From positions 80,183 to 144,182 of the forward strand of contig NZ_QGGZ01000017.1 of assembly GCF_003148825.1 (NCBI RefSeq): DNA of 64,000 nt. Reading direction: 5' to 3'. The notes beneath the pieces are model-generated. The model was not told the DNA's origin. It saw only the letters and a program-made list of their open reading frames with translations, and searched no databases. Positions 51,146-60,664 of this stretch are shown here, piece after piece. Source of the DNA: Streptomyces sp. CG 926. Its GTDB lineage: Bacteria > Actinomycetota > Actinomycetes > Streptomycetales > Streptomycetaceae. The position numbers and the translations under genes are program-made. Within the stretch, counting starts at the first letter, position 1, and each line of letters begins with the position of its first letter.

Positions 51146-54100
51146 TCACGAACGGTTGGCGGACCTCCGCTGCCAGGCCTGCGCGAACATCTCGTGCAGG
51201 GGAGCCGTCGGCAGCACCTGGCCGAAGGGGGCGCGGACCGCGTTGCTCCACAGCGGGCGCACCCGGTGGCTCGCCAGTTTCACCGTCTCCAGCGGCAGGT
51301 TCGGGGCCTTCAGCTCGGTCCATTCCCCCGGCAGGAACACCGTCCGACCCGCCCGCGCCCGCTTGGCCTCCATGACCGCGCCGGTGGCGAGGAGTTCCGC
51401 GCGGACCTCCTTGTGCCGCTTGGCGGTCCAGCCGTTCCACCGGCGTACGTTCCGGTCGGTGGGCGAGGCCAGCGCCGCCACCTGGAGATACAGCGCCGCC
51501 GCGTCCGCGCCGACACGGAGCTCGGCCGCCACCCGCGTGACCAGCTCCGGGCAGGACTGCCGCGGATCCGCCTCGTACCCGCCGGCCGGCACCGGTCCCG
51601 AACGGGCCCGGAGCATCATCCGCTCCAGCCCGCCGCCGACCAACAGCGGCGCCACCCGGTCCAACTCCTCCGCGAGGTCCGTGACCTCGCGGACCCGTCG
51701 CCACACCTCGGGGTCGGTGACCGCGGCAGGCCGCAGGAACGAGGCGCCGCCCGGCGCGCACACCACGAGAGGACCGGAGTCGTACGCGGTCACCGGAACC
51801 GGCCCTTCCTCCTTGCGGTCGTCCATCGCCACCGGCAGCAGCCCGGGCCCGAACCGCTCGGCGATCCGCGCCGAGGTGTCCTGGACCCGGCCGCCGGGCA
51901 GCGCCAGCAGCAGCTCCGGACGCGCGAGTTCGGCGCGCAGCCGCTCGTACATCTCCATCGCGCCGGCCACCGCGGGATCCCCGACGGGTCGGTCCGTCCA
52001 GGCCCACACCAGCGCGCTCGCGATCGCTGCGAGGTCGAGGCCCACCGGGGTGCGGTACGGCAGTTCGGGCCCGGCCGGGGGCACGGCCCGGACCTCCACA
52101 CCGATCCCGTACGGGGTCGCCGCCAGCTCCCAGCCGGCCGCCTCCACGGTCGTGTCCGCCGCGGCCGTGCAGCCGCCCGCCAGCCGCCGGGCCCATACCT
52201 CGCCCAGCCCCAGGTCGGTCTCCAGGGCGTCCGCCGCCTCGTCGTGCACGGTGGGCAGCGTCCCGAGCAGCTCCCGCCACACCCCGGCCATCCGCTCCGC
52301 GGCCGCGTCGACCCCGCCCGGCCGCCACAGCTCGGCCGGGTCCTCGGGCAGGGCCGCGGCCAGGACGGCCCGCCGGCCCGCACCCCCGAGCCGCGCGCGG
52401 AGCTCCTCGTACGCCACGGCCGTCATCTCGGTCGCCCGGTAGGGGGCCTTGCCCGCCAGGGCGCGGTCCTCGTTCCGGTGGGCCCGGCCGACCAGACCGG
52501 CCACGACGAGCCGGGCCACGGCCCGCCGGACACCGGTCAGTTCCGCGAAGCGCGCGGCCGCCGACTCCGGCACGGGGACGGGCCCGTGCTCCTCGACCGC
52601 CGCGACCAGGGCCCGGAGCCGGGCGGCGTCGTCCCGTCGCACCAGGACCGGACGCGCCTGTGCGACGGCCGTCGGTACGGGGTCACGGCCCGGGTCCTCG
52701 GCGGCGGGCGCCACGAACCAGCACCCCGCACCCCCGGGCCGTACCGGGGCGGACACCACGATCGTTCCGCCCGCCCGCAGCCCCTCCAGGGCGGCGGAGC
52801 CGGTCGCGTGACCCACCCACCAGCGGCTGCCCGCACGGGCGAACGGTTGGTCGGCCCAGGTGTCGAGGAGCGCGAGCAGCGCGGCCCGGTCCGCGTCCGG
52901 GGTCGGCGCCACCGCCGCCCGCCACGCCACGGCGTCGATCGAGCCCAGCAACTGCGACCAGTCCCGCGGCGGCGCCGAAGGCGAGAGCCGACGTACCTCC
53001 TCCACGATCGTCCCGGCCAGACAGGCGCCGTCGGCGGCCAGCGCCTCGAGCGTCGCCGGCAGCGCCGGGTCCGCGGTCCGGCGGTGCGCGTCGGCCTCGT
53101 CATCCGTGATCAGCCCGAACAGCGCGGGCAGCAGTTCGGTGTCCCGCGCCGACCGACGCGGCACGACCGGCGCGGCCTCGGCGAGGAGGGACACGCGCCG
53201 GTGCAGGGCCCGCCGCCGCTCCTCCACCCGACCGGCCCGTCCGGCGACCGCCACGACCGCCTCGATCAGCACCGGGTCGGTGACCTGCGGCAACTCCCGC
53301 GCGACGGCGGCACGCAGCGCCTCCGTACCGTCGAGGGCCGCCGAAAGCAGCGTGTCCGCCGTCCGCCCTCGCACGCTCCGCAGCGCCCGGGACCCCGCCG
53401 CGTCACGCGTGCGCAGCAGGTACCAGAAGGCGGGCGGCAGGGCCACGCCCCCCGAGACGGTGGCCTTCCGGGGCGGCCTCCCATGCGGGTGCTTGAGCGA
53501 GTGGTGACCTTCCAGCTCCCACAGCAGCATGCCGTCGGCGGTGTACGCGCGCACGCCCGTACGGGTCTGCGCCTCGGCGAGGACCACGTCCTCCACCGCA
53601 CCCTCCGGCGCGGCCCACAGCCCCCACGGCTCCTGCCCCGGCCGATCGATGTCGAAGTGCGCCGTACGTCCGTCCACGCTCTCCACGAGGTAGTGGTCGG
53701 GTGCGTGGTCGCGGTGCCGGGTACGGAACAGCACCCGCGTCCCGACCAGCCCGTCCCGGCTGCCCAGCGGGGAGTCCGACAACCCGGCGGGCAGCGGCGC
53801 CAACTGCAGCGCCTCCGAGTCCAGGCTCATCCCGACCTCGGACGGCTCCGCTCCGGGATCGGCGCTCGGGGCCCGACCGGGGAAGTCCGGCAGCGGCACG
53901 GCTCCGCGCCGCTCCCCGGTGACCGCGTCGACCACCTCCCACGGCTGCCGCCCGTAGATCTGGTTGGTCCAGATCCGGGAGCCGTCGCCGAGCAGCAGCT
54001 CCTCGCTGTCGATGCCCTCGGTGTCACCGGGACGCAGCACGCGCAGGCCGCTGTGGCGCCCGCCCCCGTCGGCGCTCTCGAACTGGAAGCCGTACGCCCC

Positions 54101-55987
54101 GTCCAGGCTGCCGCCGAAGGGCACCAGCCCGCCCACCTCCCGCGGCTCGAACGGCTCCTCCGGACGGTCGGCCCAGACGGCGGTGTCGCAGAAGGGCGGG
54201 TTCGACTTGAGGCTCCAGCTCACCAGGAAGGAGCCGCCGACATAGTGCACGGCGAACAGGGTCGCGCCCTCGGGAACCGTGAACCGGCAGGAGCCCCGCT
54301 CCCCGTCCGGGGCGACGGCGACCGCCCGGTCGCGCCCGAACACCGTCAGTACCGGCCAGGTGCAGGTCACCCCGACCACGCCGGGCAGCGGCGGGCGCAC
54401 GGCCACGCGCGCTCCGCCCACTCCGAGCGCACCGGCCGCCTCGTTCATTGCGTCCGCCGTGAGGGGGGCCGCATCCGCGGGTTCGGTGGTGGGTTCGGCG
54501 GCCTCCGCGAACCCCGCGTACACCGACTCCAGCGCTGGCCAGGCCAGTTCCTCCGGCAGACCGGCCGCCAGCGAGCGCCGCAGCGTGCCCGCCGTACCCG
54601 CCCCGGCGAGGGCGTCGACGATCCCGCCCAGGGCCGTCACCGTCGGTCGGTCGAGCAGGGTCTCCAGCTCGGCCACGGCCTCCTCGGCCCCCGCCATACC
54701 GCCACCCCGGACGGTGTCCACGAGCTTGCCGACCCGCCCGGCGACCTCGTTGGCGATGCCCTCGTTGCCGGGCAGCAACGTCACCGCCGACCCGGGGAGG
54801 CGCCCCCGCGCGGACCAGTGGTCAGGGAGCAGATCGGTATGCACCGTCCCCTCCAGCCGGGGACCGAATGCCGGGTCCGCGGCCAGCGCGACCAGGTCCC
54901 GCCGGGACCGTTCCCCCCAGAAGTGCATCCGCGTCTCCGGGCCGGGGTCGACCACCGTGGCCCCGGCCGCCAGGCAGGCGTCCAGCACGTCCGCGTCGAA
55001 GCCCTGGTAGTGGTAACGGGTGGTGTGCACCGCCACCGGGGTGCCCGCCGTCCGCAGGCGCGGCCCCAACCGGCCGATCAGGTCGAGGAATTCCGCCGGC
55101 AGCGGCTGCCGGGAGACCCCACCACCGGACTGCAGCGCGTACTGGTACATGCGGACGAACTGCCCGACCCAGTGCGGCAGTCCGCCCTGCGGCACCACCC
55201 GCCCGGCCTCCATCGCCTCCGTCGCGCCGCAACCGATCAGCATGCGCAGCCAGGCCCCGCCGTCGGTGGGCCCGGTCGGAAACACCTCGACCAGTCCGGC
55301 CCGCACGGTGTCCGTCGGCGGATGGACCGTCAAGAGGAGTTCCGCGGCGGTCAGCAGCGCCTCGGGCACCGACTTCCCGCGGGTGACCGACAGGATCGCG
55401 CCCACCAGCCGAGCAGCCTCCCCGTCCCCGTGCCCGGCCGCCTTCGCCGACGCCCGGATCCGCCGTACCAGATCGGCCGGCAGGTCCGCCCGCGAGCTCG
55501 CCCACGCGGTCAGGAACGCCTCCAGCGCCGTGTGCGCGTCCGCCGGATCCAGCGTCTCGGCGAGGAAGCGCTGGTGTGCCCCGAACTCCTTGACCGGCAT
55601 GGCCCCGCCCGCCGCGAACAGCAGGGCGTTGGCCCGGCGGTAGCCGGGATCCACCGGCAACCCGTGCTCGACCTCGGCCGCGCGCGCCGCCGCGTAGGCC
55701 CGGCCGCCCGGCCGGCCGCCGTGACCGATCAGCCGATGGCCGACCGTGTCCCAGAACCACGGCAGGTGGGCCGGCGGCAACCGCCGTGCCCGAGCCGTCA
55801 TCGCGTCGACGAACCGGCCGGGCTTCTCGTAGGATCTACCCAGTTCGGTGTGCATCACCTCGACCAGGTCCCGCGCGACCCCGGCCGCACCCGGGTCGTG
55901 GGCGGCGACCCAGTCGGCGTACGTGGTCGACGCGTGGAGACCGGAGGTGGGCAGGAGGGCATCGAGCGAGACGATCATGCTTCGCAT
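51146..55987 (-). CDS. giant 1,613-residue cytoplasmic protein of unknown function
   Basis: Begins MRSMIVSLDALLPTSGLHAS. The first 550 residues look all-helical, repeat-like and rich in Ala/Leu. A beta-rich middle (about 560-900) has Trp/Asp strands such as GSFLVSWSLKSNPPFCDTAV, SRIWTNQIYGRQPWEVVDAV and TADGMLLWELEGHHSL, suggesting a beta-propeller. The rest is again helical, with a charged C-terminus (WNGWTAKRHKEVRAELLATG). No signal peptide, transmembrane helix, Walker box or nuclease motif is seen. Streptomyces genomes carry very large proteins of this build beside MoxR/VWA genes, but none is here. No good ribosome site; ATG 55978 is the alternative start. Confidence 0.8.
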   Translation of the reverse strand: MRSMIVSLDALLPTSGLHASTTYADWVAAHDPGAAGVARDLVEVMHTELGRSYEKPGRFVDAMTARARRLPPAHLPWFWDTVGHRLIGHGGRPGGRAYAAARAAEVEHGLPVDPGYRRANALLFAAGGAMPVKEFGAHQRFLAETLDPADAHTALEAFLTAWASSRADLPADLVRRIRASAKAAGHGDGEAARLVGAILSVTRGKSVPEALLTAAELLLTVHPPTDTVRAGLVEVFPTGPTDGGAWLRMLIGCGATEAMEAGRVVPQGGLPHWVGQFVRMYQYALQSGGGVSRQPLPAEFLDLIGRLGPRLRTAGTPVAVHTTRYHYQGFDADVLDACLAAGATVVDPGPETRMHFWGERSRRDLVALAADPAFGPRLEGTVHTDLLPDHWSARGRLPGSAVTLLPGNEGIANEVAGRVGKLVDTVRGGGMAGAEEAVAELETLLDRPTVTALGGIVDALAGAGTAGTLRRSLAAGLPEELAWPALESVYAGFAEAAEPTTEPADAAPLTADAMNEAAGALGVGGARVAVRPPLPGVVGVTCTWPVLTVFGRDRAVAVAPDGERGSCRFTVPEGATLFAVHYVGGSFLVSWSLKSNPPFCDTAVWADRPEEPFEPREVGGLVPFGGSLDGAYGFQFESADGGGRHSGLRVLRPGDTEGIDSEELLLGDGSRIWTNQIYGRQPWEVVDAVTGERRGAVPLPDFPGRAPSADPGAEPSEVGMSLDSEALQLAPLPAGLSDSPLGSRDGLVGTRVLFRTRHRDHAPDHYLVESVDGRTAHFDIDRPGQEPWGLWAAPEGAVEDVVLAEAQTRTGVRAYTADGMLLWELEGHHSLKHPHGRPPRKATVSGGVALPPAFWYLLRTRDAAGSRALRSVRGRTADTLLSAALDGTEALRAAVARELPQVTDPVLIEAVVAVAGRAGRVEERRRALHRRVSLLAEAAPVVPRRSARDTELLPALFGLITDDEADAHRRTADPALPATLEALAADGACLAGTIVEEVRRLSPSAPPRDWSQLLGSIDAVAWRAAVAPTPDADRAALLALLDTWADQPFARAGSRWWVGHATGSAALEGLRAGGTIVVSAPVRPGGAGCWFVAPAAEDPGRDPVPTAVAQARPVLVRRDDAARLRALVAAVEEHGPVPVPESAAARFAELTGVRRAVARLVVAGLVGRAHRNEDRALAGKAPYRATEMTAVAYEELRARLGGAGRRAVLAAALPEDPAELWRPGGVDAAAERMAGVWRELLGTLPTVHDEAADALETDLGLGEVWARRLAGGCTAAADTTVEAAGWELAATPYGIGVEVRAVPPAGPELPYRTPVGLDLAAIASALVWAWTDRPVGDPAVAGAMEMYERLRAELARPELLLALPGGRVQDTSARIAERFGPGLLPVAMDDRKEEGPVPVTAYDSGPLVVCAPGGASFLRPAAVTDPEVWRRVREVTDLAEELDRVAPLLVGGGLERMMLRARSGPVPAGGYEADPRQSCPELVTRVAAELRVGADAAALYLQVAALASPTDRNVRRWNGWTAKRHKEVRAELLATGAVMEAKRARAGRTVFLPGEWTELKAPNLPLETVKLASHRVRPLWSNAVRAPFGQVLPTAPLHEMFAQAWQRRSANRS

Positions 55988-55995
55988 CGTCGCAC

Positions 55996-56039
55996 GGGCC
56001 ACCGACACCGCCCGGCCGGGCCACCGACACCGCTCGGCC
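55996..56039. repeat. 22-bp tandem duplication upstream of the giant gene
   Basis: Two adjacent 22-bp copies beginning GGGCCACCGACACCGC differ at one base. They lie 8 bases before the giant gene start, between it and nadE. Confidence 0.8.
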
Positions 56040-56193
56040 GGGCCCGGGACAGCGGGCGGAGGGTGCCGGGCCACGGCCGCCGCGCCGCGCCTGCCCGGCC
56101 TTCCTCTAGAGTGCTTCCGTCCCGTACACGTGACTGTGACCCCGGCCGGGCGGCGCGTGCCGACCCGCGCACGGGCCCGAGCGAGGAGCAACC

Positions 56194-57024
56194 GTGACCG
56201 ACCTGGCGTCCATATCCCTGCAGCAGGAGATCGCCCGCGATCTCCAGGTGAGCGCGTCCTTCGACGTACGGCAGGAGATCGAGCGCCGAGTGGCCTTCCT
56301 CGCCGAGCGGCTCACCTCCACGGGCCTGCGCGCACTGGTCCTGGGCATCAGCGGCGGTGTGGACTCCACGACCGCCGGCCGGCTCTGCCAGCTCGCCGTC
56401 GAGCGGGCCCGCGCCGCCGGACACGAAGCGACGTTCTTCGCGATGCGTCTGCCCTACGGGACCCAGGCCGACGAGAAGGACGCGCAGCTGGCGCTGGACT
56501 TCATCCGGGCCGACCGGGTCCTGACCGTGGACGTGAAGTCCGCGAGCGACGCCGCCCTGGAAGCGGCGCTGGCCGGCGGCACGGTCTTCCGTGACGCGCA
56601 CCACCAGGACTTCGTGCAGGGCAACATCAAGGCCCGGCAGCGCATGATCGCCCAGTACACGGTGGCGGGCGCGCACGACGGCCTGGTGGTCGGCACCGAC
56701 CACGCCGCCGAGGCCGTCTCGGGCTTCTTCACCAAGTTCGGTGACGGCGCGGCCGACGTCGTTCCGCTCACCGGCCTCACCAAGCGGCGGGTACGCGCCC
56801 TCGCGCAGGAGCTGGGCGCCCCGGCCGAACTGGTGCACAAGACCCCGACCGCGGACCTGGAGACGCTCGACCCGGGCAAGCCCGACGAGGACGCGCTCGG
56901 TGTCACCTACGACGACATCGACGACCTGCTGGAGGGCAAGCCCGTCGAGGGGACCGCCTTCGCAGCCATCGTCGCCCGTTACCGCCTCACCGAGCACAAG
57001 CGACAGCTGCCGATCGCCCCCTGA
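56194..57024 (+). CDS. nadE: ammonia-dependent NAD+ synthetase
   Basis: 276 residues, the usual size for the ammonia-dependent enzyme without a glutaminase domain. The PP-loop is LGISGGVDSTTAGRL (about 51-65). Other conserved parts are RLPYGTQADEKDAQLAL, GNIKARQRMIAQY, VVGTDHAAEAVSGFFTKFGD and KTPTADLE. It makes NAD+ from nicotinic acid adenine dinucleotide, ATP and ammonia in the cytoplasm. The GTG at 56194 follows GAGGAGCAACC. Its end overlaps the convergent MerR gene by 46 bases. Confidence 0.95.
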   Translation: MTDLASISLQQEIARDLQVSASFDVRQEIERRVAFLAERLTSTGLRALVLGISGGVDSTTAGRLCQLAVERARAAGHEATFFAMRLPYGTQADEKDAQLALDFIRADRVLTVDVKSASDAALEAALAGGTVFRDAHHQDFVQGNIKARQRMIAQYTVAGAHDGLVVGTDHAAEAVSGFFTKFGDGAADVVPLTGLTKRRVRALAQELGAPAELVHKTPTADLETLDPGKPDEDALGVTYDDIDDLLEGKPVEGTAFAAIVARYRLTEHKRQLPIAP

Positions 57025-57434
57025 GCCAGTGCCCGGAGCCTGGCAGCAGGGAGTGCGCCGCGGCGGCCGTCGCAGCCGGCCTCCACAGCGGGGGCGGGGG
57101 TGGGGGCGGTGCGGATAGTGGTCAGATCGGCGATCTTCGCGCCCACCCCGGCGAGCTCGGCCGCCGCACGCCTCTGGAACCCGGCGACGGGACGGTCGTG
57201 GCGGTGGCGGCCGACTTCCAGGAGCGCGGCGACCTCCGCCGGCGTGAAGCCGAGCCGCCGGGCGGCCTGGATCACCCGCAGCGCGGTCACCGCGTACTCG
57301 CCGTAGAGGCGGTGGCCGCCGTTGCCGCGTCCGGGCCGGCCGGCCGGCAGGCCGCGCCGCTCGGAGTGGCGCAGCGTCTGGACCTCCACCCCGGCCACCT
57401 CGGCGACCTGCTCACTACGCAGACCCGCGCTCAC
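56979..57434 (-). CDS. MerR-family regulator with a degenerate C-terminus
   Basis: 151 residues in the open frame. The MerR helix-turn-helix and wing are recognisable: VAEVAGVEVQTLRHSERRGL and NGGHRLYGEYAVTALRVIQA, then RRLGFTPAEVAALLEVGRHR. The usual YYERRG is HSERRG here. After AVEAGCDGRRG the expected Cys-rich tail is not in this frame; the +1 frame reads RTPCCQAP, so a frameshift probably altered the end and extended the ORF into nadE. GTG 57434 follows GGAGG. It overlaps its upstream partner gene by 20 bases. DNA binding looks intact; ligand binding is doubtful. Confidence 0.7.
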   Translation of the reverse strand: MSAGLRSEQVAEVAGVEVQTLRHSERRGLPAGRPGRGNGGHRLYGEYAVTALRVIQAARRLGFTPAEVAALLEVGRHRHDRPVAGFQRRAAAELAGVGAKIADLTTIRTAPTPAPAVEAGCDGRRGALPAARLRALAQGAIGSCRLCSVRR

Positions 57435-57780
57435 CGCCACCCTCCGCGGCGGCAGCGGTCCGGGCGGCGAGGCTGTCCAGGACCGCCTCGTGCGCCTGGT
57501 CCACCGAGACGTCCAGCCGGATCAGGTCCTCGCCCGGGGTGGTGATGAAGGTGAAGGTGAAGGCGAAGAAGGAGCAGCAGCCGCTCTCACGCTCCACCAG
57601 GTCACGGACCCTGTCCTCCACACCTTCTCCGCCCGCCAGGTCAAGGCGCAGGTGGAGCGGCTGGGGCCTCGACAGCGAGGTCAGCCGCTCGGCGAACAGC
57701 GCGTCCCACTCGGCGACCCGCAGGGGCCGCTCCTCGGTGGGCAGGGTGCAGGACCGCGGCACCCACGCAAGATCACTCAT
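57415..57780 (-). CDS. small protein encoded with a MerR regulator, unknown function
   Basis: 121 residues. Core: VAEWDALFAERLTSLSRPQP, then VEDRVRDLVERESGCCSFFA and FTFITTPGEDLIRLDV, which suggests a small alpha/beta domain with a Cys pair (ESGCC) that could bind metal or be redox active. It is the first gene after the MerR-type promoter and overlaps merR by about 20 bases. The ATG at 57780 gives MSDLAWVPRSC. It may be the effector or detoxifying part of the unit; function unknown. Confidence 0.75.
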   Translation of the reverse strand: MSDLAWVPRSCTLPTEERPLRVAEWDALFAERLTSLSRPQPLHLRLDLAGGEGVEDRVRDLVERESGCCSFFAFTFTFITTPGEDLIRLDVSVDQAHEAVLDSLAARTAAAAEGGGERGSA

Positions 57781-57832
57781 CGCGCTCACTCCCGTCATCG
57801 GTCCCCGATGGCAGGGACACCTCCGACGGTAA

Positions 57833-57852
57833 ACCCGTACCCCGGTACAGGT
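57833..57852 (-). promoter_or_regulatory. MerR-type operator inside a long-spacer promoter
   Basis: ACCCGTACCCCGGTACAGGT is an inverted repeat (ACC-N-GTACC / GGTAC-N-GGT). On the minus strand it lies between TTGCAA and TTACCG hexamers with a 19-base spacer, the classic MerR-activated promoter layout, upstream of the 57780 gene and merR. Confidence 0.75.
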
Positions 57853-58301
57853 TGCAACCCCACTGAGCGCCCGACCGACGGTCCACTTGCCGCATTGCTG
57901 GACAAGGGCGTACGACGTGGCGTCGGCCCAGGCCGTGGCCTCGCCACGACTCCAGGTACTCATCGAGGGTCCGTGAGAGGGACGTTCGGGTGGATCGGCA
58001 CACACCGGGCCGGGCCGAGCGAGCGCACCGTCCGCGCTATGGACGCGCCATTGAAGGTTTGACGGGCGGGGTCCACGTCGTCCCAGGTCAGGAAGAGAGG
58101 AGCCAATTCGACGATCACCGCGCAAGCCTGCCAGGCCCTCCCGACGCCCCCAGGCGGGCCGTTCGGATGACCGGTCCGTCACTCCTGGGGTGGAACACGG
58201 CGGTCCAGTGGGCGCAGCCCCGGCCCGCCGCGGCCCCGTTCCGACCCGGTGTCCCAGAAAGCTGGGCACCCGAGGAACCGACGGACGGAAGTGGTTCGCG
58301 C
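57853..58301. other. intergenic region before the repeat-rich secreted protein
   Basis: About 0.45 kb between divergent units. It should hold the promoter of the secreted protein gene. ORFs continue upstream in frame, but without a ribosome site or signal sequence, so no gene is called. Confidence 0.4.
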
Positions 58302-60293
58302 ATGCCCCAGCACTCCCCGCGGCGCCGGGTCCGGCGCGCAGGCGCCGCCGGCGCCGCCGCCCTGGCGCTCGTACTCGGCCTGCCCACGGCGGCTTCGGCC
58401 GCTCCCGGCGATCTGGACCCCGCCTTCAGCGGCGACGGCAAGGTCGTCACGGACGTGACCGGCTACGAGAACGTCTCGGGCATGGCCGTCCAGCCCGACG
58501 GCAAGATCATCACGGTGGGCGACGGCTACTTCGACGAGACCAGCGGCGACTTCGTGCTGGTGCGCTACAACGCCGACGGCAGCCTGGACACGACCTTCGG
58601 CGGCGACGGCATCGTCAACACCGACTTCGACTTCAACAACGACGAGGCCAGGGCCTTGGCCCTGCAGCCCGACGGCAAGATCATCGCGGTCGGCGGGTCC
58701 ACCTCGATCGCCGGCTACGGCGACTGGGTGGCCGCCCGCTACAACCCCGACGGCAGTCTCGACCCGACCTTCGGCACCGGCGGCAGGGCGGTCACCGACA
58801 TCGACCCGGACGCGATCGAGACCGCCATGACCGTGGCCGTGCAGCCCGACGGCCGCATCGTGGCGGCCGGCCAGAGCCTCGCGAGCTGGGTCGTGGTCCG
58901 CTGGAACGCCAACGGCTCCCTGGACCCGACCTTCGACGGCGACGGCAAGGCCGTCACCACCTTCCCGGGCGGAACCTTCGCCTCGGCCGCCGACCTGGCC
59001 CTACAGCCCGACGGCCGGGTCGTCGTCGCCGGGGCCGGCCCCGGCGGCGTCACGCTCGCCCGCTACAACACCGACGGCAGCCTCGACCCCACCTTCGACG
59101 GCGACGGCAGGGCGACCCCCGGCTTCGGGGTCAGGGCCCGGGGCGTGGCCCTGCAGCCCGACGGCCGGATCGTCGTAGCGACCGGCGACGGCAACGTCTT
59201 CGGGCTGGCGCGATTCACCGCCGGAGGCGCCCTGGACCCGACGTTCGGCAGCGCCGGCCGGGTCACCACCACCTTCGGACCGGACAGCGCCGACGCCGCG
59301 GACGTCGCCCTGCAGTCCGACGGCCGGATCGTCGTCGCGGGCCGGTACGCGGGCGACTGGGCGCTGGCCCGGTACAACACCAACGGCACCGCGGACACCT
59401 CCTTCGACGGCGACGGCCGGCTGACGACCGACTTCGGCGGCCCCTCCGAGCAGGCCTCCCAAGTGGCCCTGCAGCCCGACGGGAAGATCGTCGCCGGCGG
59501 GGTCGTCGGCCAGGCCAACAGCCTCGCCGCCGACCGCGGTGTGGCCCGCTACCTCGGCGGTGGCGACACCACGCCCCCGCCGCAGTCGGCGGACCTGTCC
59601 GTCACCAAGTCCGGTACGACGACGGTGAGCATCGGCGACCAGGCGACGTACACGGTCCGGGTGACCAACGCGGCCTCCTCCACGGCGACCGCGACGGGCG
59701 TCTCCCTGACCGACTCCCTCTCCGGAGCCGGCGGCACCCTGATCTCGGCCGTACCCTCCCAGGGCACCTGCACCACCACCGCGACGGGCGCGACCTGCGC
59801 CCTGGGCAGCCTGGCCCCCGGCGCGAGCGCCACGGTCACCGTGACCGCCGAACCGCGCACGACCGGCACCCTCCGGGACACCGCGTCCGTGACCGGCTCC
59901 CCGAAGGACCCCAACACCGGCGACAACAGCGCCGCCGCCACCACCTCGGTCAACAACGCCCGGGGCTGCACGATCGTCGGCACGTCCGGCACCGACACCC
60001 TCACCGGTGGCTACGGCAACGACGTCATCTGCGCGCTCTCCGGCAACGACACCGTACGTGCGGGCTACGGCAACGACACCGTCTACGGCGGCCCGGGCAA
60101 CGACAACCTCGACGGCGGCTTCGGTGACGACACCATGAACGGCGACCGCGGCAACGACGTCCTCACCGGCTACTACGGCAACGACCGCCTGACCACCACC
60201 GACGGCGTGAGCGCCAACGACACCGCCAACGGCGGCTCCGGCTTCGACACCTGCACCACCGACACCGGCGACACCCGCATCAGCTGCCCCTGA
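58302..60293 (+). CDS. secreted protein with delta-60, DUF11 and RTX calcium-binding repeats
   Basis: 663 residues. The signal peptide is about 1-33 (GAAALALVLGLPTAASAA). Seven delta-60 repeats follow (about 37-425), each with a DPTFDGDGKA-like turn and a VALQPDGKIV-like strand, likely forming a beta-propeller. A DUF11/CARDB-like domain follows (about 430-545: ADLSVTKSGTTTVSIGDQAT), then RTX nonapeptides (about 555-640: GGYGNDVI, AGYGNDTVYGGPGND, GGFGDDT, GYYGNDRL) for calcium. The last part has paired cysteines. A surface or matrix role is likely; no enzyme motif. ATG 58302 has GGAAG 10 bases upstream. Confidence 0.87.
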   Translation: MPQHSPRRRVRRAGAAGAAALALVLGLPTAASAAPGDLDPAFSGDGKVVTDVTGYENVSGMAVQPDGKIITVGDGYFDETSGDFVLVRYNADGSLDTTFGGDGIVNTDFDFNNDEARALALQPDGKIIAVGGSTSIAGYGDWVAARYNPDGSLDPTFGTGGRAVTDIDPDAIETAMTVAVQPDGRIVAAGQSLASWVVVRWNANGSLDPTFDGDGKAVTTFPGGTFASAADLALQPDGRVVVAGAGPGGVTLARYNTDGSLDPTFDGDGRATPGFGVRARGVALQPDGRIVVATGDGNVFGLARFTAGGALDPTFGSAGRVTTTFGPDSADAADVALQSDGRIVVAGRYAGDWALARYNTNGTADTSFDGDGRLTTDFGGPSEQASQVALQPDGKIVAGGVVGQANSLAADRGVARYLGGGDTTPPPQSADLSVTKSGTTTVSIGDQATYTVRVTNAASSTATATGVSLTDSLSGAGGTLISAVPSQGTCTTTATGATCALGSLAPGASATVTVTAEPRTTGTLRDTASVTGSPKDPNTGDNSAAATTSVNNARGCTIVGTSGTDTLTGGYGNDVICALSGNDTVRAGYGNDTVYGGPGNDNLDGGFGDDTMNGDRGNDVLTGYYGNDRLTTTDGVSANDTANGGSGFDTCTTDTGDTRISCP

Positions 60294-60320
60294 CGGACAG
60301 CCAACCGCGCACCGCCACCA

Positions 60321-60350
60321 GCGCCGGCCGGGCGAAACCCCGGCCGGCGC
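60321..60350. terminator. 12-bp perfect hairpin terminator
   Basis: GCGCCGGCCGGG, loop CGAAAC, exact reverse complement, 27 bases after the secreted protein stop. The region 60351-60664 beyond it holds only fragments of unrecognised frames. Confidence 0.85.
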
Positions 60351-60664
60351 CGGGGCGCCGCGCGAACAGACTTCGCCGATTCCAAGGCACGGCGGAGGAA
60401 TCACGCACAGGACTGACGACGTCGCTTCCGTCGACCCGCCATCCGGCCGACCACCGCCCCGCCCGGTCCGCGCGCAGATCGAGGGTCGCGCCCCGCCCGA
60501 TCGTGAACGGAAGGACGAGCTCAGTCTCATGCGGGGGTGCCGCGGGTGACCTGACGGGCCAGGGTGGGGTCGTCGAAGATGTGGACCGAGCCGGGGAACA
60601 TCCCGCCGGACTCTCGCCGGCCACGCCGCGGCACACTCCTTGCGGGACGACACGGTCCGCTGGA

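Noticed and set aside
49704..52442. 912-codon plus-strand ORF
   Set aside because: Spans the SnoaL-like gene, a terminator and the antisense of two minus-strand genes; composition is Ser/Arg/Pro/Ala-rich noise.
50975..56197. 1,740-codon plus-strand ORF
   Set aside because: It is antisense to the 1,613-residue protein, very rich in Arg/Gly/Pro/His, has no domain or ribosome site; a high-GC shadow frame.
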